64,000 nt of DNA. Origin: Methylotenera sp. (lineage in GTDB: Bacteria; Pseudomonadota; Gammaproteobacteria; Burkholderiales; Methylophilaceae). Every line of letters begins with the position of its first letter. Within the stretch, counting starts at the first letter, position 1. Location: the NCBI GenBank assembly GCA_013141075.1, contig JABFRQ010000005.1, forward strand, positions 434,001-498,000. Direction: 5' to 3'. Position numbers and translations under genes: made by a program. The notes beneath the pieces are model-generated. The model ran no database searches. It was not told the DNA's origin and saw only the letters and a program-made list of their open reading frames with translations. This document shows, one piece after another, positions 16,969 to 26,864 of the stretch.

Positions 16969-19588
16969 GATTAGTGGCGGCACTGGCGGCATTAAAGAAT
17001 ACTTGGAGAGCGGCCAAAAGCAAGGCCGTGAATTGTCACGTGACGAGCTGGACACAAGAATAATACTAGACGGGAATTTAACGGCTACTAATGAGTTAAT
17101 TCAACTTATGGATACTGAAGGTGAGCGTTATTTGCATATCACTCTAGCCTTTAAAGAAGACCATATTAAACAATCAATGCTTGATGATGTGGTGAATGAG
17201 TTTAAACAGTTCGCGTTCGCTGCATACGAGCCTGATGAGTACAATTTTTATGCAGAAGCGCATATCCCAAAAATCGCAAGTTATACGAATAGCAAAACAG
17301 GTGAATTGGTAGAGCGTAAACCACATATTCATATTGTCATACCTAAAACCAACAAAGTTAGCGGAAACACTTTAAATCCGTTTGGTATGGTTGATATGAC
17401 GGGCATAGAGCAGCCAAATAAAGCGTTTATTAACGCCTTTCAAGAGCACATAAATAACAAGTTTGGGTTATCTAGCCCCAAAGACAACCCGCGATTTAAT
17501 TTTACAGGCGATTCAGAAATGATTAGCCGCTATGCAGGTGATTTATTTGAGGGAGGCAATAAGGATATAAAAGCCAAAATTTTTGAAGAAATCTTAGCAA
17601 GAAAAATTAGCTGGTACGAAGATTTTAAGACCTTGCTTTCAGAGTTTGGCGAAACACGTACACGCAACCAGGGAAGAGAAAACGAATATCAAAATATTAA
17701 AGTACCAGGCGCAGAGAAAGGTATCAATTTAGATGGTAGTAAATCAGGCCATTTTATGTTTTCTCGTAAGTTTATAGAAATGTCAGAAAGTGAAAAAAAT
17801 GCACTTTTGACAAGTAATTTAACTATCAAGTACGAACAAGTTGGTGCAGCTAGAAGCACACCTGAAGAGCAGCAAGCGATTTTAAAAGAGTGGTACGAAG
17901 TACGCGCCAAGGAAATCAAATACATCAATAGCGGCAATCAGAAGGCATATAAAAACTACCGCGAATCTACCTATGAAGAGCGTGTAAATATTCTCACTGG
18001 GTATGAGCAGCGTTTTAATCAAAAATTTAGAAAGGAAATATCAGATGACAGAAAACCAAGGGGCATCACTACAGGCTACAGCTACAAACAAGCCGATGGA
18101 ATCATTAAGCCAAAGCAAGACAACCAGCAGCTTAACGCTAACGAGCTTGGCAAGCTCAAGGCGGCCAAAAGACCCAACCGTATGCGAAGTTTGTCCAGCA
18201 GCCTTATGGATGGCAACGCCCAGCAAACTAAAGTGCTATTGCCGAATAATGAACGATTGGAGCTGGACGGACGAAGAGCCGAACGTACTAACGCATTGCG
18301 ACGGGTTAGCAGTAGCCGAAGGCTAACCAAAACAACTGACGCATTGCCTAATCAGTTATTACGCAATTTAGAAGAGCAGAAACAAGCCCGTGAAGCTGAA
18401 GCAACGCACGATACGGCCAAGATTATAAATAACTTAGAAGCAAACAGATTATTGGCTGATTTGTCATTGTCGCATGGTGTAATTACGAGCAAATACGAGG
18501 TTACAAAAAATAAAGCTGGTGTTGATCGGATTAAGAGCGGTAATCGAAATTTAAGTGTTTCTGACTTTCTCACCAAGGAGCTGCAAATGCCTTGGGCTGA
18601 AGCTGAAAAAATATTAAAGGCTTCTTATCAAAAACAGATCGACAACACACAGACAATCACCAAGCAAGCACCACAGCGCAGCCTTTGGGAAGCTTACCGT
18701 GAAGGGCAGCCAGCACAGGCCAAATTAAAATCTAGCGAATGGAACGCACAACGAGAAAGTGAAAAATTACGAAGGGCTGATATTCGTAACGACTACCAAC
18801 TGAAGCGTAAAGAAATACAAGGTGACCGAAGTACACCAACTAAAGAGCGTAAAGCTGCGCTATCTATTGCTAGAATGGAGCGAGCTACTAAAGACATGGC
18901 ATTGCGTCAGGCGATAGCTGAAGAGCGTCAGAAGTTGAAAGAAAAGCATAATAAGCCGCATCAAGAACGTTACTGCAGTTTTTTAACTGAACTGGCTAAT
19001 CAAGGCGACGAAAAAGCCCTTGCTGAATTGCGTAGGCAGCGCACAAGTCACCCTGCCCCTGCCTCACAGAATGCTATAGAAGGCTCGAACAATAAAGAGG
19101 GTGAGGGCGAGTTAAACACAATTCAATTCGTGCGTACTATGGCCTATTCTGTTGATATTGCAGGTAACGTTACTTACTACGCAGATAAGTCAAAAAAACT
19201 CGCTTTACTCGTCGATTCTGGCAAGTCCATTGATGTGATTGAAACTAAAAACAGTCAGGCTGTTGAAGCTGGGTTGCGTATGGCCGTGCAGAAGTTTGGT
19301 AATAATCTAAAAATTGAAGGCAATAAAGAGTTTAAGCATCAAGTAATTGATGTGGTTTTGAAGGCTGGGCTTCAGGTGACGTTTGAAGATAAGGCAATGA
19401 ATGCCGAATTAAACAGACGCAGAGCAGACCGTGAAGAGCAGCAAGCTCGTGGTAAAGCTTTCATTGAATCGCAAAGACAGCCTACTACCCAGCCCCCAGC
19501 GGCAGCGCAACCTACTAAAATCAAAGAGCAGGAAAGTGAACGGCCGCAGGTAGTGAAAAAACAGAAAAACCGTGATGCAGAGCGTTAA
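16958..19588 (+). CDS. Relaxase (MOB-type) with C-terminal LPD7-like domain
   Basis: 876 residues. The N-terminal relaxase domain includes the KEYLESG start (candidate catalytic Tyr), LHITLAFKEDH and the metal-binding HIHIVIPK box (~residue 127). After a long charged helical linker rich in Lys, Gln and Glu, a C-terminal domain (VRTMAYSVDIAGNVTYYADKSKKLALLVDSGKSIDV...AVEAGLRMAVQKFG...VIDVVLKAGLQVTFEDKAMN) matches the LPD7 module found in mobilization relaxases. It nicks oriT and leads DNA transfer. The frame is intact, so the island could be mobilized by a helper T4SS. Confidence 0.83.
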   Translation: MLIRISGGTGGIKEYLESGQKQGRELSRDELDTRIILDGNLTATNELIQLMDTEGERYLHITLAFKEDHIKQSMLDDVVNEFKQFAFAAYEPDEYNFYAEAHIPKIASYTNSKTGELVERKPHIHIVIPKTNKVSGNTLNPFGMVDMTGIEQPNKAFINAFQEHINNKFGLSSPKDNPRFNFTGDSEMISRYAGDLFEGGNKDIKAKIFEEILARKISWYEDFKTLLSEFGETRTRNQGRENEYQNIKVPGAEKGINLDGSKSGHFMFSRKFIEMSESEKNALLTSNLTIKYEQVGAARSTPEEQQAILKEWYEVRAKEIKYINSGNQKAYKNYRESTYEERVNILTGYEQRFNQKFRKEISDDRKPRGITTGYSYKQADGIIKPKQDNQQLNANELGKLKAAKRPNRMRSLSSSLMDGNAQQTKVLLPNNERLELDGRRAERTNALRRVSSSRRLTKTTDALPNQLLRNLEEQKQAREAEATHDTAKIINNLEANRLLADLSLSHGVITSKYEVTKNKAGVDRIKSGNRNLSVSDFLTKELQMPWAEAEKILKASYQKQIDNTQTITKQAPQRSLWEAYREGQPAQAKLKSSEWNAQRESEKLRRADIRNDYQLKRKEIQGDRSTPTKERKAALSIARMERATKDMALRQAIAEERQKLKEKHNKPHQERYCSFLTELANQGDEKALAELRRQRTSHPAPASQNAIEGSNNKEGEGELNTIQFVRTMAYSVDIAGNVTYYADKSKKLALLVDSGKSIDVIETKNSQAVEAGLRMAVQKFGNNLKIEGNKEFKHQVIDVVLKAGLQVTFEDKAMNAELNRRRADREEQQARGKAFIESQRQPTTQPPAAAQPTKIKEQESERPQVVKKQKNRDAER

Positions 19589-19625
19589 TTAGCTACGCAT
19601 AAGAACTCCCGCCAATAGCTTTTTG

Positions 19626-19674
19626 TCGGTAGGTATAGGTGACGGGTCAGGGTTTTTTCGGTAGGTATAGGTGA
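19626..19674 (+). repeat. Paired 17-bp motif, left cargo boundary
   Basis: Two exact copies of TCGGTAGGTATAGGTGA start at 19626 and 19658, 32 bases apart. The 38-base span 19637-19674 recurs, slightly changed, at 44520-44558, and a degenerate pair lies at 52472-52511, all in the same orientation. tnpA homology stops exactly here, so the repeat marks a rearrangement junction. Confidence 0.75.
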
Positions 19675-22296
19675 ACGCGTCTGCGCAACTCAACACTTTG
19701 TAACCAGTCCAGAATAAACAGCGTGCGTTCTATGCGGCCTAGTTCACGTAGAGCTATAGCTAGGCCGTTCTGACGTGGATAACTGCCTAGTTTGCGTATC
19801 ATCAGTGAGGCAGTTACCGTCCCCTGCTTAATTGAAGCGGCCAGCCGTAAAATCTCATCCCAATGCGTACGAATGTGCTTGATATTTAGGGTACCACCGA
19901 TCATGGTATCCAGTGCTGGATAATCCTGTTTATTTTTTAGGATATACAGTTTGGTGTCTTTCAGATCGCGAATGCGCGGCGCAAAACGGAAGCCCAACAA
20001 ATGCATTAAACCAAATACATGATCGGTAAAACCTGCCGTGTCAGTATAATGCTCTTCAACTCGCAAATCAGATTCATGATATAGCAACCCATCAAGCACA
20101 TAGGTTGAATCGCGTACACCCACATTGACCAACTTGGTACTGAACGGCGCATACTGGTCAGAAATGTGAGTGTAAAATAATCTGCCAGGTTCACTGCCAT
20201 ATTTTGGGTTGATATGACCGCTACTTTCGGCTTTACTGCCTGCTCGGAAGCGCTGTCCATCTGACGATGATGTTGTGCCATCACCCCAGTTAGCGGCAAA
20301 AGACTGTCCAAACTGCGCATTGACTATATCTGCCAGCCCAGTCGAATAGGTTTCATCACGAATGTGCCATGCTTGGAGCCATGACAGTTTTGCGTAAGTC
20401 GTTGGGACTAGATTCAGCCATTTTGGTTAAGCCTAGGTTAATCGCATCGGCAAGTATGGCTGACAGTAATAACGTCCTATCTTTGACAGGCTCACCACCC
20501 TTTAAGTGCACGAAATGTCGTGTGAAGCCAGTCCAGTCATCAACGTCCATTAAAAGTTCGGTAATTTTGACGCGCGGCAATAGCATGCCTGTTTGGTCAA
20601 TAAGGAATTGTGCTGCTTCTGGTACAGCGGCATCCAGTGGTGTGATCTTCAATCCAGAGTCTGTGAATATTGCATCAGGCAGTTCATTGGCCAGAGCCAG
20701 CCTGTTGACTGTAGCCAGCTGTTGTTCTAATAGGGTTAGCCGATCATGCAGATATTGGTCACAGTCTGGATTGATAGCAATTGGTAATTCCTTTGCCTGT
20801 TTGAGCTCACTGAATTTATCCATAGGTAACAGATATTCATCAAAGTCTTTAAACTGGCGGGAGCCTTCTACCCATATGTCGCCTGAACGAAGTGCATTTT
20901 TCAGTTCCGATAACACGCAAATTTCGTAGTAACGACGGTCGAGACCATCATCCGTCAGCACAAGTGGTTTCCAGCGTGTTTTGATAAAATCTGTTGGTGC
21001 ATTTTCTGGTACTTTACGTGCGCTATCGGCATTCATGCCACGCAACACCTCAATAGCATCTAATACGATCTTTGCTGCTGGTGCCGCACGTAACTTGAGT
21101 ACCCCTAAAAACTCTGGCGTATAGCGGCGCAACATATTAAATTGTTCGCCAACCAAGTGTAGATGATCAAACGATTCCGGCTGTGCGAGTTGCTCGGCTT
21201 CGGTGACACTCTGCGTGAAATCATCCCAAGGAATGACGGCTTCAATGGCAGCATAGGGATCGCTGCCAGATTGCTTCGCCTTAACCAAGGCAAGGCCGAT
21301 TTTTGAATATAGCCTTACTTTATCGTTGATGACCTTGCCTTGTTTTTGGAATTGTTGCTGATGTTTGTTTTTGGCTGTGCTAAATAGCTTAACCAGAATG
21401 CGATCATGTAAATCAACCAATTCATCCGTGACTGTTGCCATTCCCTCTAAGGCCAGCGCGACCAACGTGGCATAACGTCGCTGCATCTCAAACTTGCTCA
21501 GGTCTTGTGGTGTCATTTGTCCACCTTCGCGTGCTAACTTCAGCAAGCGGTTTTGGTGAATATAGCGACCAATCCCTTCAGGTAAATCCAACTTTTGGAA
21601 TGCTTTTAATCGTTCGATATGTTCAAGCATATGCCGCGAATTTGGTTTCAGTGGTGACTGGCGTAACCAGATCAGCCAAGTGGTATTGTTATTTGGTTTG
21701 CGCTTCAGCAAATCATCTAGCCTACAACGATGTTGCTCAGTCAGCGGTTCAATTAATGTACGATAAATGCGCCTATTAGCATGTGTAATGGCTTCTGCAC
21801 AGGCTCTATCAATCACAGTAAGTGATGGTAACATAACCTGCCGATAGCGTAGCGTTTCCAACGCATGCGTTGCGAGTACCAGCCCCTTGTCGGTCTGCAT
21901 GGCAAGATCAATCAAATTGTGCAACAGAAAACGAAAATCAGACAGGCTAAATGGGGATAGCTTGAGGTAGGCGCGCAACTCCTGAAGATGTTCTCGCCGC
22001 GTTTCATCGCGCGCTCCATATTTATCCCACTCGCTTGCGTCAGTTTTGATTTGGCTGGCAGCCCATTGTATTAATGGTTTGGTGGCTGCCATGTCATTGG
22101 ATAGACCATATCCCGGATAACGCAACAGACAAAGTTGTACGGCAAAACCAAGTCTATTAGCATCACCTCGTCGTTGCCTAATCAGTGACAAATCAGGCTC
22201 ATTAAAAGTGTAGTAGCGAATTAAATCATCCTGATTTTCTGGAATCACTAGTAAGCTATCACGCTCTGAAACGGAAAGTATGGAACGACGAGACAT
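19647..22296 (-). pseudogene. tnpA: Tn3-family transposase tnpA, frameshifted and 3'-truncated
   Basis: Codons 1 to ~630 (22296 down to about 20410) encode a normal Tn3-family N-terminus (DUF4158-type start ...[32 protein letters not shown]) and the region [20 protein letters not shown] with the first catalytic Asp. Just after AESSP the frame slips by one base; the next frame continues [35 protein letters not shown]...[10 protein letters not shown] (second Asp)...[16 protein letters not shown] (Glu). The protein ends [12 protein letters not shown], whereas family members continue RRRVHAGLNKGE for about 60 more residues, so the 3' end was lost at the repeat junction. Not functional as it stands. 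Confidence 0.9.
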
Positions 22297-22355
22297 ATTC
22301 AGCTACCCACTCTATGGTTATAGTTTAAATTGAAGTGTCATTTACAATTCTCGTT

Positions 22356-23492
22356 TCACTCCCAGCTTAATGCACCACCTGTTTGATACTCAGTGACACG
22401 TGTTTCAAAGAAGTTTTTCTCTTTCTTTAAATCCATCATTTCGCTCATCCAAGGGAACGGGTTATTTGCACCTGGGTACAACACATCTAAACCAATTTGC
22501 TGGCAACGACGGTTGGCAATAAAGCGCAAATACTCCTTAAACATCGTCGCATTTAAACCCAGCACACCGCGCGGCATGGTGGCTTCAGCATATTGGTATT
22601 CCAACTCTACGCCGTGCTGCATGAGTGCTTTGAGTTCATCTCTGAATTCTACTGTCCATAAATGCGGGTTTTCTAGTTTGATGGTGTTAATCACATCAAT
22701 CCCAAAATTGCAGTGCATGGATTCATCGCGAAGAATATATTGATACTGCTCGGCCGCACCCGGCATTTTGTTTTGGCGGCCTAGGGCTAAAATCTGCACA
22801 AAACCGACATAGAAAAACAAACCTTCCATAATGCAAGCAAATACGATGAGCGAGCGTAACAATTGCTGGTCAGCTTCTGGTGTGCCTGTTTTAAAGGTGG
22901 GATCAGTCAGCGTATTGATGAATGGAATTAAAAAATCATCCTTGGCTTTAATGCTCGGCACTTCTTGGTAAGCGTTAAATATTTCGCTTTCATCTAACCC
23001 CAAACTTTCTACGATATATTGATAAGCATGGGTATGAATCGCCTCTTCAAAACCTTGGCGTAGCAAGTATTGACGACATTCAGGCGCGGTAATATGGCGA
23101 TATGTGCCAAGCACGATATTGTTCGCCGCGAGTGAATCAGCGGTGGTAAAAAAACCTAAATTACGTTTTATGATTAAGCGCTCATCGTCAGTGAGTGCGG
23201 TGCTGTCTTTCCACTGTGCAATATCACGGCTCATGGAGACTTCTTGCGGCATCCAATGATTAGCACATCCTGCTAGGTACTTATCCCACGCCCAATGATA
23301 CTTAAAAGGCACGAGCTGATTCACATCGGTTTGACCGTTTATCATGCGTTTATCGGAAGCGTTTACGCGGCCTGAATGTGATGGCTGATTGGCGGCAGTC
23401 GGTTTGGTAGGTGCTTCTGTCACTACCTTTAAGTTGGGACGTGATTCTGATTTATTTGGCGTAACGACAATATCATCTTCAAATGAAAGCAT
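22356..23492 (-). CDS. nrdB: Class Ia ribonucleotide reductase small subunit NrdB
   Basis: 378 residues; houses the diiron/tyrosyl radical cofactor. Metal ligands are visible in [16 protein letters not shown] (E..H) and ECMEGLFFY-like [14 protein letters not shown] plus [17 protein letters not shown] (E..H). The C-terminal tail [16 protein letters not shown] is the peptide that docks on NrdA. It follows nrdA after 34 bases and shares its B12-controlled transcript. The enzyme needs oxygen and iron but no adenosylcobalamin, in contrast to class II NrdJ. Downstream, only 59 bases separate it from the decayed tnpA. Confidence 0.96.
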   Translation of the reverse strand: MLSFEDDIVVTPNKSESRPNLKVVTEAPTKPTAANQPSHSGRVNASDKRMINGQTDVNQLVPFKYHWAWDKYLAGCANHWMPQEVSMSRDIAQWKDSTALTDDERLIIKRNLGFFTTADSLAANNIVLGTYRHITAPECRQYLLRQGFEEAIHTHAYQYIVESLGLDESEIFNAYQEVPSIKAKDDFLIPFINTLTDPTFKTGTPEADQQLLRSLIVFACIMEGLFFYVGFVQILALGRQNKMPGAAEQYQYILRDESMHCNFGIDVINTIKLENPHLWTVEFRDELKALMQHGVELEYQYAEATMPRGVLGLNATMFKEYLRFIANRRCQQIGLDVLYPGANNPFPWMSEMMDLKKEKNFFETRVTEYQTGGALSWE

Positions 23493-23526
23493 ATTTTTTT
23501 CCTTAATTTTTTTGATTAATTTTTAG

Positions 23527-26364
23527 TTACTGGCAAGATTCGCACTCTGGGTTATCAATGGAACACATTTTTGGTGCTGGCTCTGATACATGCGCTGAAA
23601 CCGCATTGAGTTCACCGCCTGTGCCTGTCGATTTCTCAGCCGCTGTTGCACCTAATGAACGTAAGTAATAGGTGGTTTTTAAACCGCGCTGCCAAGCGAG
23701 CATGTAAGTATCGTTAAGCTTCTTGCCTGAAGGCACGGCAAAGTACAAGTTAAGCGATTGCGCCTGATCTATCCATTTTTGGCGGCGTGCAGCCGCTTCA
23801 ATTAACCAAGTCGGGTCAACATCAAACGCAGTGGCGTATAGTTGCTTCAAATCATCTGGTACACGTTCAATTTTTTGTAGAGAGCCATCGTAGTATTTCA
23901 AATCAGATACCATTACTGCATCCCATAGTTCACGGGTTTTTAAATCATTAACTAGTTGCTCATTCACAATGGTAAATTCGCCTGATAGGTTGGATTTCAC
24001 ATATAGGTTTTGGTATTCAGGTTCAATACTGGCGGAAACGCCGACGATGTTAGAGATGGTTGCAGTGGGGGCAATGGCTACGCAGTTAGAGTTACGCATA
24101 CCCACAGTTTGAATACGCTTGCGCAAGACTTCCCAATCAAGCGTTTTGCTTCTATTGACCTCTACATTGCCGCCACGCTCGCTCAGTAATAAATCTAGTG
24201 TATCGAGTGGCAAAATACCTTGATCCCACAAGCTACCTTTAAAGCTTGAATACGCGCCGCGCTCTTCTGCCAATACTGTCGAAGCGTAATAGGCGTTGTA
24301 GCACACCATTTCCATCGCACGGTCGGCAAATTCCACCGCTTCCATGCTGGCGTATGGAATGCGCATGGCATGTAAGCAATTTTGAAAGCCCATAATGCCC
24401 ATGCCGACAGGTCTGTGGCGAGTATTCGCATTGCGTGCTTTACCTACTGGGTAAAAGTTAATGTCCACCACGTTATCGAGCATACGCATGCCCACTTTGA
24501 TGGTGACTTGCAGTTTCTTGTTATCTAAAGCTAACTTCCCATCTACTTTAGTTAAATGTTGCAATAGATTTACTGAACCTAAATTACACACCGCAATTTC
24601 AGTGTCTGAAGTATTCAGTGTAATTTCCGTACATAGGTTTGAGCTATGCACCACGCCCACATGTTGCTGGGGTGAGCGGATATTGCATGGGTCTTTAAAA
24701 GTAATCCACGGATGACCAGTTTCAAACAGCATCGAAAGCATCTTGCGCCACATTTGCAATGCAGGAATTTTCTTAAACAACTTGATTTCACCGCTGTCTG
24801 CACGGCGTTCATATTCCACGTAGGCCGTTTCAAACGCTTTGCCGTATTTATCGTGCAAATCGGGCACATCTGATGGGGAAAATAATGTCCAGTCGCCATT
24901 CTCAGTCACGCGACGCATAAATAAATCTGGAATCCAATGTGCAGTATTCATGTCATGCGTGCGACGGCGATCATCACCCGTGTTTTTGCGTAGATCTAAA
25001 AATTCTTCAACGTCTAAATGCCAAGTTTCTAAATAACCGCACACTGCGCCTTTACGCTTGCCACCTTGGTTTACAGCCACAGCCGTATCGTTCACCACTT
25101 TCAAAAATGGAATCACACCTTGGCTTTTACCATTCGTGCCTTTGATGCGTGCACCTAATGAACGCACGGGCGTCCAATCATTGCCCAAGCCACCTGCATA
25201 TTTTTGCAACAGTGCATTTTCTTTAATGCCTTGATAGATGCTGTCCAAATCATCGTCCACGGTGGTTAAGTAACAGCTTGATAACTGCGAATGTAGCGTG
25301 CCCGCATTAAAAAGCGTGGGCGTTGAACTCATAAAATCAAACGTACTTAACACGTTGTAAAACTCGATGGCACGGGCTTCGCGGTCAATTTCATTCATCG
25401 CTAAACCCATGGCCACGCGCATAAAAAAGATTTGCGGTAACTCTATACGTCGTTCTTCAATATGTAAAAAGTAGCGGTCATACAGCGTTTGAATGCCTAA
25501 ATAACCGAATTGGAAATCGCGCTCCTTTTTAAGACTAGCTGCTAATTTAGTTAAATCAAACTGCGCTAAACGGGAATCTAACAAGCCTGCATCAATGCCA
25601 ATTTTGATGTAACGCGGAAAATATTCTGTGTAATGCGCATCCATCTCGACATGGCTCACGCGCTCACCTAGTACTTCTGCACGTACCAAATCTAACTGCA
25701 AACGGGCTGTGACATAATTGTAGGCAGGCTCAGTTTCAATCAGGCTACGGGCGGACAAAATCAACGCTTTGTACACCTCTGTAAATGGAATGCCATCATA
25801 CAAATCTCGCACGGCTTGCTCAACCACTAGGTTTGGATTCACTTCGTTACCCAAGTTTAGGCAGGCTTCACCGACCATATCACTGAGCTGCTTAATATCG
25901 AGCGGAGTCAACTTTCCATCAATATTTACATTAAGCACATGACTAGGTTCTGAGGTTGGGTGACTGGCTTTTTCAGCGGCCCGTTCGGCATTACGCTTTT
26001 CACGGTAAAGCACATAAGCACGCGCCACATCGTGATTGCCATTGCGCATGAGTGCCAACTCTACTTGGTCTTGAATATCTTCAATATGAATGGCACCACC
26101 AGCAGGCAATCGGCGCATCAAGGCGTTATTTACCAATTGACTTAAAATCGCCACTTGATCGCGCACCCGTTGCGAAGCCGCACTTTGATTGCCTTCAACT
26201 GCTAGAAAAGCTTTGGTAATAGCCACTGAAATTTTATCTAGGTGATATGCAACCACCGCGCCATTGCGTCGGATAACTTGTAGTGTAGGTGTTGATAGTG
26301 CTGACTCAGCACTTATTGAATCGGTATTAGATGACCTAATACTTGATGAAGTTACATCATCCAT
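23527..26364 (-). CDS. nrdA: Class Ia ribonucleotide reductase large subunit NrdA
   Basis: 945 residues reducing ribonucleoside diphosphates to deoxy forms. An N-terminal ATP cone (VIRRNGAVVAYHLDKISVAITKAFLAVEG) gives allosteric control. The catalytic barrel has SSCYLTT (active-site Cys), NLCTEI (N-x-C-x-E), AVCNLGSVNL and MRNSNCVAIAPTATISNIVG. The C-terminus ends CSIDNPECESCQ with redox-shuttle cysteines. A ~400-base leader on the minus strand contains a cobalamin riboswitch, an intrinsic terminator and about 155 bases of further leader before the ATG. Presence on a mobile island is unusual for an essential enzyme. Confidence 0.96.
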   Translation of the reverse strand: MDDVTSSSIRSSNTDSISAESALSTPTLQVIRRNGAVVAYHLDKISVAITKAFLAVEGNQSAASQRVRDQVAILSQLVNNALMRRLPAGGAIHIEDIQDQVELALMRNGNHDVARAYVLYREKRNAERAAEKASHPTSEPSHVLNVNIDGKLTPLDIKQLSDMVGEACLNLGNEVNPNLVVEQAVRDLYDGIPFTEVYKALILSARSLIETEPAYNYVTARLQLDLVRAEVLGERVSHVEMDAHYTEYFPRYIKIGIDAGLLDSRLAQFDLTKLAASLKKERDFQFGYLGIQTLYDRYFLHIEERRIELPQIFFMRVAMGLAMNEIDREARAIEFYNVLSTFDFMSSTPTLFNAGTLHSQLSSCYLTTVDDDLDSIYQGIKENALLQKYAGGLGNDWTPVRSLGARIKGTNGKSQGVIPFLKVVNDTAVAVNQGGKRKGAVCGYLETWHLDVEEFLDLRKNTGDDRRRTHDMNTAHWIPDLFMRRVTENGDWTLFSPSDVPDLHDKYGKAFETAYVEYERRADSGEIKLFKKIPALQMWRKMLSMLFETGHPWITFKDPCNIRSPQQHVGVVHSSNLCTEITLNTSDTEIAVCNLGSVNLLQHLTKVDGKLALDNKKLQVTIKVGMRMLDNVVDINFYPVGKARNANTRHRPVGMGIMGFQNCLHAMRIPYASMEAVEFADRAMEMVCYNAYYASTVLAEERGAYSSFKGSLWDQGILPLDTLDLLLSERGGNVEVNRSKTLDWEVLRKRIQTVGMRNSNCVAIAPTATISNIVGVSASIEPEYQNLYVKSNLSGEFTIVNEQLVNDLKTRELWDAVMVSDLKYYDGSLQKIERVPDDLKQLYATAFDVDPTWLIEAAARRQKWIDQAQSLNLYFAVPSGKKLNDTYMLAWQRGLKTTYYLRSLGATAAEKSTGTGGELNAVSAHVSEPAPKMCSIDNPECESCQ

Positions 26365-26520
26365 TTTAAAGCTCCCTTTATTTAAAGGGCAGGACTCTTT
26401 TTATTGGAAGATAGCTGTCATAAAAATATGAAAACTATTGCCTAACAAAAACCAGCATGGCGAAGCTGTACACTAGGTACATACTCCATCTGCCGAGGAC
26501 ACCCCGCCTCAAACGTTATA

Positions 26521-26554
26521 AAAATACTTTCACCCATCTAAAAAATAGGTGAAA
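26521..26554 (-). terminator. Intrinsic terminator, riboswitch expression platform
   Basis: On the minus strand, arms TTTCACC and GGGTGAAA form a hairpin followed by a T-rich GTATTTTTAT, only 5 bases after the riboswitch P1 closes. The simplest reading is that cobalamin binding favours this terminator and stops nrdAB transcription. Confidence 0.7.
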
Positions 26555-26558
26555 CATG

Positions 26559-26767
26559 TCTACGGCAGGTCTCCTGGCTTTCAGGTCATCATTATTTGTT
26601 GGCCTTCCCAAATTTCGTTACATCAAATTCAGTGGCAAATCCATTTAAACAAATAACTCGCTGATTACAGTTGCGGGGGCAGCTTCGGCATTGCGACTTT
26701 AACGATAAAAGTCACGCACCGTATTCCCTTTTATCTCAATCTTTGATTAAAGATTGAGAACCGTAGA
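26559..26767 (-). promoter_or_regulatory. Cobalamin (B12) riboswitch upstream of nrdAB
   Basis: Minus-strand aptamer with the perfect B12-box AGCCAGGAGACCTGCC (26564-26579), the upstream GCCACTG and GGGAAGGC elements, the CCCGCAACTGT segment, and a closing P1 helix in which TCTACGG (start) pairs with CCGTAGA (end). The predicted transcription start falls at its first base. It is 195 bases ahead of the nrdA start and 98 bases past the metE stop, so it controls nrdAB and not metE. B12 control of class I RNR is established in Streptomyces coelicolor. Confidence 0.95.
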
Positions 26768-26772
26768 TACGC

Positions 26773-26857
26773 ACTATAACGCAATATGGCTGGGTAATTC
26801 AATAGAAAAACACAATATATAGCTAAATATTGAAAATAAATAACTATATATGCTTTG
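26773..26857 (-). promoter_or_regulatory. nrdA promoter with two NrdR-like boxes
   Basis: Minus-strand -10 TATAGT (26778-26773) and -35 TTGAAT (26802-26797) with 18-base spacing place the start at the riboswitch edge. Just upstream are TAGCTATATATTGTGT (26825-26810), which matches the 3' 13 bases of the NrdR consensus (core CTATATATTG), and a weaker box around 26857-26842 (GCATATATAG). They lie 32 bases, about three turns, apart, the normal NrdR box spacing. NrdR represses RNR genes when dNTP/ATP is ample. No nrdR gene is in the window. Confidence 0.65.
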
Positions 26858-26864
26858 TCGTGTT

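Noticed and set aside
20006-20320. Separate 104-codon frame in tnpA
   Set aside because: The transposase sequence runs through this stretch in another frame ([14 protein letters not shown]...), so the frame is a shadow.
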